This document shows, one piece after another, positions 15,853 through 24,250 of a stretch of DNA of 64,000 nucleotides; the first letter of the stretch is position 1, and each line of letters opens with the position of its first letter. The stretch spans positions 16,061 to 80,060 of the forward strand of contig JANSYI010000039.1 of NCBI GenBank assembly GCA_024742475.1, read 5' to 3'. This DNA is from a bacterium. GTDB lineage: Bacteria; Myxococcota_A; Polyangia; Nannocystales; Nannocystaceae. The notes under the pieces are model-generated. The model was given only the letters and a program-made list of their open reading frames with translations, made no database searches and had not been told where the DNA came from. The translations under genes were made by a program, and so were the position numbers.

Positions 15853-16152
15853 TCAGGCCCCGCAGGAGCCTTCGCCCTCGCCTTCGGCTTTCTCAGCGCC
15901 GCAAGAGCCCTCGGCCTTCTCGGCGCCGCAGGAACCTTCGCCCTCTTCGCCGGCTTCGTCGTCGCCGCCGCAGTGGCCTTCGCCGGGGTGGTCATCGGCG
16001 GCGCAGGAGGCTTCGCCCGCGTCAGCAGCAGGAGCGGCGGCATCGGGGACCTCGGTGGCCGGCGCCTCTTTGTCGCAGCCGGTGAGTGCAAATGCGCCAG
16101 TGCCAAGCACTGCGAGCGTCGTAGCGATCTGCTTGAGATTCATCGCTGGCAT
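15853..16152 (-). CDS. Small acidic lipoprotein with EGSCGA repeats (bufferin/HvfA-like in composition)
   Basis: 99 residues from ATG 16152; ATG 16143 (MNLKQIATT) is an equally good start. The signal LAVLGTGAFALTGC has a good lipobox. The mature part is very rich in Gly, Glu, Ala and Asp with repeated cysteines: GEASCAADD, GEGHCGGDD, then EGSCGAEKA twice and EGSCGA at the very end. EGxCG repeats are the mark of HvfA-type copper-handling peptides, whose cysteines are modified by a DUF692 (MNIO) enzyme. No DUF692 gene is in this window and a lipid anchor is not typical, so a simple metal-binding lipoprotein is the alternative. It follows the zinc-ribbon gene by 24 bases and probably ends the long minus-strand run. 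Confidence 0.75.
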   Translation of the reverse strand: MPAMNLKQIATTLAVLGTGAFALTGCDKEAPATEVPDAAAPAADAGEASCAADDHPGEGHCGGDDEAGEEGEGSCGAEKAEGSCGAEKAEGEGEGSCGA

Positions 16153-16176
16153 GATGCCGCGACCAGAACGAGTCGT

Positions 16177-16821
16177 CTAGCCCGGCTCGATCCGCACCAG
16201 GACGTGGTCGAGGATCGCCATGCAGCCCAAGGGGATGGTCTCCCCGGGTGCCAGCGCCTGAAACGTGCCCAGCTCTCGAATTACGCGGAGTCGGCGATAC
16301 GCGACGGGCTTCTGGTCACGCGTGACGCGACGGTAGACGCCCTCGAGAGACCCCAGCGAATCGAGCCGTAGGCCCTCGACGGTGGCGGTAAAGGTGCCTG
16401 GCGCCTGGAGGTTTGGCCCGTCCACGTCGAACGGCTCTCCGAGCTCGAGCCGGTAGAGCACCGCGCCCGAGACGGGGCTGCGGCTCTTTCCCGAGGCGCT
16501 GAGCTCGCCGAGCATCGCGACGACGAGGCTGTCGGCGTGTGTGCTCGGAATCGGGCGCACCGCGGTGGGTTCGGCCGCGACCTGCCCGGGCGAGGTTGCG
16601 TCCCCCACGAGCCCGGGGACGCCGACGGCCGCGTGATCGGTGATCTCGTCACCACTGAGCGCCCCCATCTCGACCCCGCACCAGCCGCAATACTTATGGC
16701 GGGCGTAGTTGTCCCCGCCGCATGTCCGGCAGCGGACGTCCAACTTCACGTGCGTGCCGGGATGGGATGCCCGCTGTTGCACCCACGGTCGCCGTCGACC
16801 CCGTGTTCCGTTCCCCCGCAT
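16177..16821 (-). CDS. Zinc-ribbon protein of unknown function
   Basis: 214 residues from ATG 16821; a GTG at 16749 (VKLDVRCRTCGGD) would remove a poorly structured Arg-rich leader and is a realistic alternative (190 residues). A zinc ribbon with two CxxC knuckles, CRTCGGDNYARHKYCGWC, lies at the N-terminus, followed by a low-complexity linker. The C-terminal 110 residues look like a small beta domain (SGAVLYRLELGEPFDVDG, IPLGCMAILDHVLVRIEPG). There is no membrane segment. Zinc ribbon plus beta domain is a common layout of myxobacterial cytoplasmic adaptor proteins, some of which carry FHA domains, but I cannot identify FHA motifs here. Confidence 0.65.
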   Translation of the reverse strand: MRGNGTRGRRRPWVQQRASHPGTHVKLDVRCRTCGGDNYARHKYCGWCGVEMGALSGDEITDHAAVGVPGLVGDATSPGQVAAEPTAVRPIPSTHADSLVVAMLGELSASGKSRSPVSGAVLYRLELGEPFDVDGPNLQAPGTFTATVEGLRLDSLGSLEGVYRRVTRDQKPVAYRRLRVIRELGTFQALAPGETIPLGCMAILDHVLVRIEPG

Positions 16822-16888
16822 CCCCGCAAACAGGATACCTAAATTGCGGGTCCCCCGACCAGCGCGAACCGGAGGCTAGCTGCGCGGC

Positions 16889-18319
16889 TCAGGCTCCGGG
16901 AAACCAGTCGGTCAGCGCGGCGGGCAGGCGCTGTGCCCACGCCGCCTCGTTGTGTGGCGCGAACTCCACCCAGCGGTAGTAGAGGTCGTCCTCGTCGACC
17001 CACCCCTGGCCACGCAGGACGTCGGCGAACACCACGTTATCGCAGTAGTTGTCGGAGCCTCCACCCGGGCAGGGGCCCGTCCCCCCGCTGTCGACGTAGA
17101 GCACGGAGCCCGCGGGAGCGCCGCTCGCATAGCGATCGGTCATCGTCTCGTTCTCCAGTCCGAACGTACCCCAGGCCAGAGTTCCCGACATCGAGCCCAC
17201 GTACCCGAAGACGTCGGGGTGACGGTGGCCGAGGTGCAAGCTGACGAGTCCGCCCATCGAGCTCCCCAAGACCGCCGTGCTCGCGGGACCGGTCTGCACG
17301 GCGTAGCGCGACTCGACGAACGGCATGACCCCCTCCACGACGAAGTCAGCGTAGTCGTCTGCCAAGCCCCCAATGGGACCGTCGCCGAGGTCGTCTTGAA
17401 CATGGCTGTACTCCTCGAGGCGCGCCGGGGTGTTGTCGATCGCCACGATGAGAACGGGTCGGATCGTCCCGCCTGTGATGAGCGCGTCGGCGGTGGTGGA
17501 TGCCTGCCAGCCTCCGAAGAATGCATCGGGAGAGAACACGTTCTGGCCGTCGTGCATGTAGAGGACGGGAAGCTCGCGTCCACCGTTGGCCGCGGCCGGT
17601 ACGAACACGCGCACCATTCTCGGCTCGAGCGGCTCGACCGCGTCGGAGAAGCCCGGCCAGCGCTCGTGGTGTGAGCGAGCCGGGTCGGCGTCGACCTGCG
17701 AGTACTCGCCAAACTCATCCCAGCCATGGCGTCGTGCGTTCGGGTCGGCGACGAACTCCGCGTTACGCACGAACTTGTACAGGCCGCCGGGCGCCTCGAT
17801 CTCAGCCTCGGCGAGCCAAAGCGGCGCATCTGCCACCGGCTGTTCCATCACGAGCGCCTCCGGGTCCCAGTCGTTGAAGTCACCCGCGACGCTCCCAGAC
17901 TCGGTCGCAACGAAGACGACGCGGTCGTCGCACCGAAGGGGCAGTCCGTGCGCTTCGTACTGCATGGCCCGAACGAAGGCGTCGACCGAGGCGGAGGCCT
18001 CTGCGGGCGCCTCCCCATCGAGCTCGACGACGAATGCGTCGAGACGATCGCACGCCGATCGCTCCGCCTCCCCCGTCGTGGATCCGGTCTCCGCCGAGCC
18101 CTCTGAGGACGAGGACGAAGACGTCTCCGAAGGGCCGCTCGACGTCTCGCTGCTCGAGCCCGTCCCCGCGGTTCCCCCCACGGTCGTCGGCTCGGTCGTG
18201 CCCCCCGAAGTCCCGCTCGACCCCGCCTCGGTCTCGTTGCCGGCTCCGTCCGCCGAATCGACGCACGCGCAGAGGGTCAAAGCGGCCACGACCGCGACGA
18301 AGCGCAGGGGAGGTGTCAT
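16889..18319 (-). CDS. Secreted esterase-family lipoprotein with N-terminal E-set (CBM48-like) domain
   Basis: 476 residues from ATG 18319; the signal VVAALTLCAC is a lipobox. A Ser/Thr/Gly linker (about residues 20-95) leads to an immunoglobulin-like domain with SVAGDFNDWDPEAL and PGGLYKFVRN, the hallmark of glycogen-binding-like E-set modules found in front of esterase-D domains. The alpha/beta-hydrolase then has MHDGQNVFSPDAFFGGW, the nucleophile elbow LGSSMGGLVSLHLG, an acid-residue candidate VDSGGTG and a histidine in FAPHNEAAW. Family members include feruloyl esterases, enterochelin esterases and trehalose-binding esterases, so substrate is open. It lies 65 bases downstream of the TolC gene and 67 upstream of the zinc-ribbon gene. 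Confidence 0.88.
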   Translation of the reverse strand: MTPPLRFVAVVAALTLCACVDSADGAGNETEAGSSGTSGGTTEPTTVGGTAGTGSSSETSSGPSETSSSSSSEGSAETGSTTGEAERSACDRLDAFVVELDGEAPAEASASVDAFVRAMQYEAHGLPLRCDDRVVFVATESGSVAGDFNDWDPEALVMEQPVADAPLWLAEAEIEAPGGLYKFVRNAEFVADPNARRHGWDEFGEYSQVDADPARSHHERWPGFSDAVEPLEPRMVRVFVPAAANGGRELPVLYMHDGQNVFSPDAFFGGWQASTTADALITGGTIRPVLIVAIDNTPARLEEYSHVQDDLGDGPIGGLADDYADFVVEGVMPFVESRYAVQTGPASTAVLGSSMGGLVSLHLGHRHPDVFGYVGSMSGTLAWGTFGLENETMTDRYASGAPAGSVLYVDSGGTGPCPGGGSDNYCDNVVFADVLRGQGWVDEDDLYYRWVEFAPHNEAAWAQRLPAALTDWFPGA

Positions 18320-18384
18320 CGCGCCGGACGGTAGCAGCAACCCTCGGCGTACGCTGCACCGTTGCCGTCAGCGGCACCGGACGG

Positions 18385-19794
18385 CTACCCGTCGTCGATG
18401 GGGCTGCGACCGGCGGCGGCTCGAAAGTCGGCGCGAGCGCGCTGGTAGTCCGCGGCAGCGTCGACCACCTCGCTCTGTGCACTGGCGACCGCCAGCTCGC
18501 GTAGGTTCACCACCACCAGGTCGGTGGCCCCCTCGCGAAACTTTCTGCGTTCGGCGTCGGCCAGGGTCTCGGCGGCTTCGGCCTGACGTCGCGCCAGATC
18601 CCACGACTTGTGTGCAGCCACCAGAGCCACGTGGGCCTTGCGGACGTCGGCTTCGACCTTGTCTCGCAGGCCCCGGAGCTTCGCGTTGATGCCCGCGAGG
18701 TCGGCCTTGGCCTCTCGGAGCGCGCCGCGGGCCTTTCGCAGGGGGATTGGAATCGACAGGACGAACCCCACGCCGAACTCCGTGGGGTTGAGCTCGGGCT
18801 CATCACTGCCGAGGTCCTTGGCGACGAAGGTTTGCACCGATGCATCGGGGCTGCGCTGGTTCTTCGCCAATCGCACCTCCACGTTGGCCGCTTCGCGCTC
18901 GGCGTCGAGCGCTTCGAACTCGGGACGGCGGCTCAGCGCGTCGTCGACTGCGCGCTGAAGCTCGCCGCTGCCGGGCCTCCTCGGCTCGGGGAGGCGCTCG
19001 GGCACCTGGTCCTCGTCAGGCCGGATGGGTCGGCGATCGGCGTCTCGGTAGTAGAGCGACAGCTCGATCGCCGCCTCTTCGAGCTTCTGCCGAGCGCTGA
19101 CCACCTTGGTCTCTCGCGAGAGCACCAGGCGCTGGTTGTCGACCTTCTTGATCGACTCGATCGCCCCAGCATCGACTTGGGCGTCCAGTGCCTTCTGCCG
19201 CTCTCGCGCGAGCTCGAGCAGCGCCTCGGCGATGGCGAGCTGGCGTCCCGCGGCGACCCACTTCCAGTACTTCTCCGCGGCCGCACGCTGCAGCTCCAGC
19301 GCCGTCGCGTCGAGCATCGCCCCGGCCTGGCGAACGCCCGCTTTGGTCGTGGCGATCTTGGCTCGACGCTCGTCGATGGGGCCGCCGTTCCAGATGGGGA
19401 TGTCGAGGCCCGCCCGGACCTCGCCGTACTCCTGCGTCTCGAGGTCGCCCTTGTAGACCGGGAAGTTGCCCCAGCCCAGGCGATAGCCCGCGTACACGGA
19501 CGCGCCCCAGATCGGCGTCGCCTGCTCGATCGACGCGTCGAGCTGCGCCGTCTCGTAGTAGCCAACCGGCGCCCACTTGCCCTTGAGCGCGACCTTGGGA
19601 TCGAAGCCGCCACGCGCAGAGAAGGCCTTGCCCTCTGCCGCCTCGCGCTTGCGCTGCGATTGCTCGAGCTTGGGGTGGGACCGCTCGACCGACTCGAGCA
19701 CGGTGTCGAGTCGAAGTGGGGCATCCGCGGAGGCGGTGGCTGGTGCCCCCACGATCACCGTTGCGAGAGCCACCTGCAGTAGCGAGCGCATCAT
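18385..19794 (-). CDS. TolC-family outer membrane efflux protein
   Basis: 469 residues from ATG 19794 with GGAG upstream; a second ATG follows directly. A Sec signal (LLQVALATVIVGAPATASA) precedes two copies of the long helical hairpin typical of TolC proteins. The beta segments are visible as GEVRAGLDIPIWNGGPIDE and GVGFVLSIPIPLRKARGAL, both matching the TolC pattern of a strand followed by PI.NGG or PIPL. TolC trimers form the outer channel of type I secretion and tripartite efflux pumps. The first codons overlap the stop of the HlyD gene (ATGA), so ABC, HlyD and TolC are made from one message. Confidence 0.92.
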   Translation of the reverse strand: MMRSLLQVALATVIVGAPATASADAPLRLDTVLESVERSHPKLEQSQRKREAAEGKAFSARGGFDPKVALKGKWAPVGYYETAQLDASIEQATPIWGASVYAGYRLGWGNFPVYKGDLETQEYGEVRAGLDIPIWNGGPIDERRAKIATTKAGVRQAGAMLDATALELQRAAAEKYWKWVAAGRQLAIAEALLELARERQKALDAQVDAGAIESIKKVDNQRLVLSRETKVVSARQKLEEAAIELSLYYRDADRRPIRPDEDQVPERLPEPRRPGSGELQRAVDDALSRRPEFEALDAEREAANVEVRLAKNQRSPDASVQTFVAKDLGSDEPELNPTEFGVGFVLSIPIPLRKARGALREAKADLAGINAKLRGLRDKVEADVRKAHVALVAAHKSWDLARRQAEAAETLADAERRKFREGATDLVVVNLRELAVASAQSEVVDAAADYQRARADFRAAAGRSPIDDG

Positions 19795-21119
19795 TTCTCC
19801 GCCAGGGTGTTCTTCTCGGCGCCCGACGCCTTGGATGCGTCTTGCGGGGCATTGACCGCCGGGGGGAACCCGTTGAAGAGTCGCCACAGTTCGTAGCCGA
19901 GGCTGACCTGGTTGAGCAGGACCCAGCCGTTGGCGCGCACCCCTTGGCGAAGATAGCGGGAGTCGGGCCACTCTTCGCCCTCGAGCTGAGTGACGACGAT
20001 GCGGAACTGGCCCCTGCCGTTGTCGGTGGCGTCGACGAACGCCACTTCGCCACCGAAGGTTCCAATCGCGACCGAAGGCCACCCGACGAACTGGACTGCG
20101 GGCCATCCTTCGAACTGAATCCGTACCTCTCGGCCAGGCGTGATGAGCGGAGCGTCGTTGCCGTCGACCCACAGCTCGACCGCGCGCGCCGACACGTCGG
20201 GCACCAGGACGGCGAGCGCATCGCCCTGCTTGACGACCTCGCCGCCTTCTTTGGCCGAGAGCCGGAACACCGTGCCCGCGCGGGGTGCGGTGACCATCAT
20301 CTGCTGCTGCTGGGCCAGCTTCACGTCGATCTTGGCCAGGTCGCCTTCGGCCTTCGCCTTGTCGGACTTGGCCTTCTGCAGCGAGGACTTGGCGTCTTCG
20401 ACCTTGGCCTCGGCGTCGCCGCCGACCTTGGAGCGGTCGGCCTTGGCCGCCTTGATCGCTCGCTTTGCAGCCGAGAGCGCTGCCTTCTCCTTGGCGAGCT
20501 TCGCCTTGGTGGTACGCGCCTTCATCTGCGCGAGCTCGAGCTTTCGGGTGGAGACCAGGCCCTCCTCGTGGAGCTTCTCGATCCGCGCGAGGTTGAGCTC
20601 TGCCGTCTCTTTCTCGGCCTCGGCGGCGTCGTAGGCCCGCTGCGCTCCATCGAGCTTGTCGGTCGCGATCTGCTGCTTGAGGCTCATGCTCGTCACCGCG
20701 GCCGAGCGGGAGCCGTCGAGCGCGACGATCTTGGCGTCGGCGACGGTCATCGCCATCGTCGCCGCCTCTACGCGATCGACGATCGTCCGCCGCTCGCGCT
20801 CGAGGCGAGCGATGAGCTCGGGGTCGTTGTCGGCGAGGTCGACGATGGGCTCGCCCGCCTCGACGTGGTCACCTTCTTGAACGTACCAGTGGACGACGCG
20901 TCCTTTGACGGGCGCTTCGACGGTCTGCTGGCGCTCGAGGGGCGCGTACGCGGTGACCCGGCCCGCGCCGCGAATCGACTGCTGCCAGGGCGTCACCACC
21001 AGGGCGACGACCGCCAGGACCAGCGCCAGCAGCAGCATGTAGGCCAACACGCGCGCGCCATCGATCGTGCCCGCCGCGGAGAGGGGCGTGGGAGCCACGC
21101 GCCGCCGTCGAAAGATCAC
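19791..21119 (-). CDS. HlyD-family periplasmic adaptor (membrane fusion protein)
   Basis: 442 residues from a GTG at 21119, which overlaps the ABC gene stop (GTGA). One transmembrane segment (VLAYMLLLALVLAVVALVV, about 24-43) is followed by a lipoyl-like half (VEAPVKGRVVHWYVQEGD, VEAGEPIVDLADNDPELI). Next is a long Lys/Ala-rich coiled coil (about 95-255) and the second lipoyl half (MVTAPRAGTVFRLSAKEGGE, about 275). A beta-barrel follows. This adaptor bridges the inner-membrane exporter and TolC. The coiled coil is unusually Lys/Ala rich and regular (KLAKEKAALSAAKRAIKAAK). Confidence 0.92.
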   Translation of the reverse strand: MIFRRRRVAPTPLSAAGTIDGARVLAYMLLLALVLAVVALVVTPWQQSIRGAGRVTAYAPLERQQTVEAPVKGRVVHWYVQEGDHVEAGEPIVDLADNDPELIARLERERRTIVDRVEAATMAMTVADAKIVALDGSRSAAVTSMSLKQQIATDKLDGAQRAYDAAEAEKETAELNLARIEKLHEEGLVSTRKLELAQMKARTTKAKLAKEKAALSAAKRAIKAAKADRSKVGGDAEAKVEDAKSSLQKAKSDKAKAEGDLAKIDVKLAQQQQMMVTAPRAGTVFRLSAKEGGEVVKQGDALAVLVPDVSARAVELWVDGNDAPLITPGREVRIQFEGWPAVQFVGWPSVAIGTFGGEVAFVDATDNGRGQFRIVVTQLEGEEWPDSRYLRQGVRANGWVLLNQVSLGYELWRLFNGFPPAVNAPQDASKASGAEKNTLAEK

Positions 21120-23236
21120 GAGACCACCTCCAGCGAGCCGTTGGCGATGCGAAAGTGCTGCTTGCAGCGGCGACGCACAGCGGGATGATCGGAGACGACG
21201 ACGAGCGTCCACGGAGCCGCGTCGGCGAACAGCTCGTCGAGCAGCGTCTGCATGGCCTGCTCGGACAAGCCGAGACCGTCGAGTGAGCGGTCGAGGAACA
21301 GCGCGCGAGGCTGATGCGCGATGCCCCGAACCAGCGAGAGCCGTCTCTGCTGCCGCTCGGAGAACGGGTTGCCGTGCGGGGTCATCGCCTCGTCGAGCCC
21401 CTTGGGAAGGGCATCGATTGCATCTTCGAGCTCGAGCAGCCGAAGGAGCCGTCGGGTGTCGGGTTCGGGGAGCGGGACCCCGCCCAGGAAGAGGTTGTCG
21501 AGCACGGTCCCAGCGACGAAGCGAGGTCTGCCGACCATGACGGCATAGTCGCGAATCGTGCCCAGGTCGGCGCGGCGCAGGTCGAGCCCGTCGTGTTGGA
21601 TGCCTCCCGATCCCGGCTCCCGAACGCCGCTGAGCACCTCGAGCAGGGTGCTCTTGCCCGAGCCCGCGTCACCGTCGACCAGAACGTGCGCGCCCGGCTG
21701 GATGTCGCGCGTGACGTCTTTGACGAGCGTACGCCCGCCACGGGTGACGGTGACCGCGCCAGCGGAGATCTTCATCGGACCGGAGCCGTGCGGACGCTCG
21801 CCGCCGATGCGCTCGGCGGGCAGGTCGAGCACGTTGCCGATCTTGAGCACGCCGACCCCGAGATCGTAGAGCTTCTCCAGGTTCTTGCCGAGCTTGCTGA
21901 AGCCCGCGCCCATCGCGGTGACGATGAGCTCGGCCGCGACCAGCTGACCGAGGGTGAGCTGGCGGGTGAGCACCAGGTAGCCGCCCACGCCCAGGAGGGA
22001 GACCACGGCCAGCACCTGCAGGAACATGCCGCCGGTCAGCTGACGCAACAACACGCGGAAGTGCCCCTTTCGGGCTGAGATGTAGTCGCGGGCGAGGATG
22101 TCGGCCCGGTTCCAGGCGTGCTCGCGCGCCGAGGCGCCGACGAACAGGCGCGGCACCCGAGCGACGTCTTCGAGCCACGCGGCGACCTTGTACTTCGCCG
22201 ACGACTCGTCGATCGCCGTGGCCAGCGCACCGCGACCGAGGACGAGCACCCCGATGAGGAGGATGACCAGCACCACGTCGAACGCGAGCAGGAACGGGTG
22301 GTAGAAGCCCAAGAGGATCATGCCCACGCCCGTCTGCAGGGCGAGGCTGAGGCCGTCGAGCGCGAGCGTGGACAGGCTCTTTTGGACGGTGACGATGTCG
22401 AAGAACCGGTTGACCAGCTCGGGACCGAACTTCTTGTCGTGAGCGGCCGCGGGCATGCTCGCCATGCGGCGGCTGAAGTCGTCGGCCAGGCGGACGAAGT
22501 AGCGCCGCTGAAGTACCTCGACCACGTAGGCTTCGAGCAAGCGGAGCAGCGCCGAGAACGACAGACCGCCGAAGAGTAGAATCGTCAGGACGACGAGCGG
22601 CTGCAGTGTGGAGCCGAAGGCGACCGAGTTGACCACCGCCTGCACCGCCACGGGTGTGGCGAGGGTCAGCAGCCCGATGACGGCCGCATAGACGGCGACG
22701 ACGACGAGGTCGCGACGCTCGACGCCGAGGAATGCCCGCAGCCGGAGCCACGGATTGCCGGAGAGCTCGGAGCGTGCGTGCGCGGAGACGGGCTGCAACG
22801 GGAGCCGCGGCGAGAAGTGGAGGATGTCGCGGCCGCGGGTCAGCGCCTCGAGTTCGGCGAACGAGAGCAGGTCGTGCGTCGTCGTGCGGGTGTCGAGCGC
22901 GGCCACCCGGATCCGATGTCCTTGGCGCCCGGTCGCGACGAGCCAGCGCCCGTCGTCGAGAACGGCGACCGACGGGATGGCGACCCGGGCGTCGTCGCGC
23001 GCCGAGCGACGCCGAACCGTGAGACCGAGCTCGCCGGCAGCAACCTCGGCCGCTTCGAGCGAGTTGGCGCAAGCCCGATGGACGCGTCGGACCGCGCGCA
23101 TGGCATCGTCGGCGCGGACCGGGCTGCCGGCGGCTTCGGCCACGACCTCGAGCGCGTGCGCGATGGCAGCGTACTCGGACTCCATCACCCTGGGCTGGGC
23201 GTCGTGCTCGGCAGAGGGCATCTGATTCTCAGGCAT
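21116..23236 (-). CDS. Type I secretion-like ABC exporter with degenerate nucleotide-binding motifs
   Basis: 706 residues. The N-terminus (about 15-150) resembles a C39-like domain without a catalytic cysteine (VAIPSVAVLDDGRWLVATG, FAELEALTRGRDILHFSP), as in HlyB-type exporters of unprocessed substrates. Six membrane helices follow (about 170-440). The ATPase domain has a good Walker A (GDAGSGKST, about 524) and an H-loop (VVSDHP), but the signature is FSERQQRRLSLVRG instead of LSGGQ. Walker B reads ALFLDRSLDGL, with Arg where the catalytic Glu should be, and the Q-loop position lacks Gln (VMVGRPRF). ATP binding is likely but hydrolysis may be weak. It is the first gene of the ABC-HlyD-TolC run and is divergent from a small regulator. 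Confidence 0.88.
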   Translation of the reverse strand: MPENQMPSAEHDAQPRVMESEYAAIAHALEVVAEAAGSPVRADDAMRAVRRVHRACANSLEAAEVAAGELGLTVRRRSARDDARVAIPSVAVLDDGRWLVATGRQGHRIRVAALDTRTTTHDLLSFAELEALTRGRDILHFSPRLPLQPVSAHARSELSGNPWLRLRAFLGVERRDLVVVAVYAAVIGLLTLATPVAVQAVVNSVAFGSTLQPLVVLTILLFGGLSFSALLRLLEAYVVEVLQRRYFVRLADDFSRRMASMPAAAHDKKFGPELVNRFFDIVTVQKSLSTLALDGLSLALQTGVGMILLGFYHPFLLAFDVVLVILLIGVLVLGRGALATAIDESSAKYKVAAWLEDVARVPRLFVGASAREHAWNRADILARDYISARKGHFRVLLRQLTGGMFLQVLAVVSLLGVGGYLVLTRQLTLGQLVAAELIVTAMGAGFSKLGKNLEKLYDLGVGVLKIGNVLDLPAERIGGERPHGSGPMKISAGAVTVTRGGRTLVKDVTRDIQPGAHVLVDGDAGSGKSTLLEVLSGVREPGSGGIQHDGLDLRRADLGTIRDYAVMVGRPRFVAGTVLDNLFLGGVPLPEPDTRRLLRLLELEDAIDALPKGLDEAMTPHGNPFSERQQRRLSLVRGIAHQPRALFLDRSLDGLGLSEQAMQTLLDELFADAAPWTLVVVSDHPAVRRRCKQHFRIANGSLEVVS

Positions 23237-23273
23237 TCAGTTTCCGGAACTGGAAAACATGAAGTCAATGTCA

Positions 23274-23310
23274 TGTATACGTTGACATGAATTCATCGTC
23301 AACGTATTTT
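23274..23310. promoter_or_regulatory. Overlapping divergent promoters with a long inverted-repeat operator
   Basis: ATACGTTGAC (23277-23286) and GTCAACGTAT (23298-23307) are a perfect 10-bp inverted repeat around ATGAATTCATC. Reading plus, TTGACA (23282-23287), 17 bases, then TATTTT (23305-23310) forms a near-consensus sigma-70 promoter toward the regulator. Reading minus, TTGACG, 17 bases, then TATACA (23279-23274) forms another toward the ABC exporter. The repeat covers both, so one bound repressor would block both. The AT-rich composition stands out from its surroundings. Confidence 0.75.
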
Positions 23311-23329
23311 GGGGGAGGAGATTCGCCGG

Positions 23330-23689
23330 GTGCCGTCGACAGACAGAGAAACCGCCGCTCATGGGTGGACGTTCTTGAGCAACTATGCCCACGTTCTCGT
23401 GTGTCTGGCGCGCGACCCCGACATCACGCTGCGTGAGCTGGCCGAACACGTGGGCGTGACCGAACGCGCCGTTCACCGCATCGTCGGGGAGCTGAGCGCT
23501 GTCGGCGTGGTTGCCAAGGAGCGTGAGGGTCGGCGCAACCATTACACGTTATGCCTCGACGCCAATCTTCGGCATCCCCTCGAAGAAGGCAAGACCGTGG
23601 GCGACCTGCTCTCCGGTTTGTTGTCCCGCAGCGAGATGGCTCGGCTGCACGCCCGCATTCGGGCCGCACGTAAAGCCACGTCGGCCTGA
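23330..23689 (+). CDS. Winged-helix transcriptional regulator (MarR-like)
   Basis: 119 residues from GTG 23330, which has GGAGGAG 9 bases upstream; a TTG further upstream lies before that site and is unlikely. The whole protein is a winged helix: FLSNYAHVLVCLARDPDI, then LRELAEHVGVTERAVHRIVG as the helix-turn-helix (about residues 38-57), then the wing EGRRNHYTLCLD and a short C-terminal helix. It belongs to a group of small single-domain regulators with the tail pattern LRHPLE. Position and the shared inverted repeat suggest it controls itself and the export operon 23236-15853. Confidence 0.88.
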   Translation: MPSTDRETAAHGWTFLSNYAHVLVCLARDPDITLRELAEHVGVTERAVHRIVGELSAVGVVAKEREGRRNHYTLCLDANLRHPLEEGKTVGDLLSGLLSRSEMARLHARIRAARKATSA

Positions 23690-23711
23690 ACGGACGAACG
23701 GCTGCCCGCAT

Positions 23712-24215
23712 TCACCGCGTGAGCCGCTGTGCGTCGATGAAGCGGAACGCGGCCTCGTGCGTGGCCTCGAGCACCGGTTTGGGCGCGACACCGTCACGAT
23801 CGGCCTCGGCCCAGCGCGCGGCGCATAGGCACCAGCGGTCCCCGGCCGCGAGCCCCGGAAAGCCATGACGCGGAGCAGGCGTGCTCAGGTCGTTGCCCCG
23901 TGCTGCCGTGTACTCGAGGAACGCGTCGGTCATCTCGGCGCACACCACGTGTACGCCGCTGTCTTGCGGGCCCGTTACGCACAGCCCCTGCCTCGTCCAG
24001 CCCGTCATGGGATCCGTCGAGCACACGGCAAGGGGATCCCCTTGCACGTTTCGAGGCGCGTCGGCCGACATCGGCGCCCCGTCGTCTTCGCAGGAGCCCG
24101 CGGGTCCCAGGCCTAGGCACGCGGGCGCGGGCGAGGCCTCGAGGGTCGCGGCCGGAGGCTCGGGCCTCGCGCAGCCCGCTGCGAGGAGGGCGAGACATGC
24201 AAGGGTCCGGCGCAC
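23712..24215 (-). CDS. DUF2237 family protein with lipoprotein signal
   Basis: 167 residues from ATG 24215. A lipobox signal (CLALLAAGC) and a short linker precede a full DUF2237 domain: NVQGDPLAVCSTDPMTGWTR, GVHVVCAEMTDAFLEY, ARGNDLSTPAPRHGFPGL, GDRWCLCAARWAEA. The family is normally about 120 residues and cytoplasmic and has no known function; the conserved cysteines and GNDLSTP are its signature. An anchored version is unusual. It begins 35 bases after the large GHKL protein and is probably the last gene of that operon. Confidence 0.88.
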   Translation of the reverse strand: MRRTLACLALLAAGCARPEPPAATLEASPAPACLGLGPAGSCEDDGAPMSADAPRNVQGDPLAVCSTDPMTGWTRQGLCVTGPQDSGVHVVCAEMTDAFLEYTAARGNDLSTPAPRHGFPGLAAGDRWCLCAARWAEADRDGVAPKPVLEATHEAAFRFIDAQRLTR

Positions 24216-24250
24216 CCGAAACGGCTAGCGCGCCGCGCGGGAGATGCACG

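Noticed and set aside
18610..19782. A 390-codon plus-strand frame
   Set aside because: It is antisense to the TolC-family gene and has no signal, motif or ribosome site.
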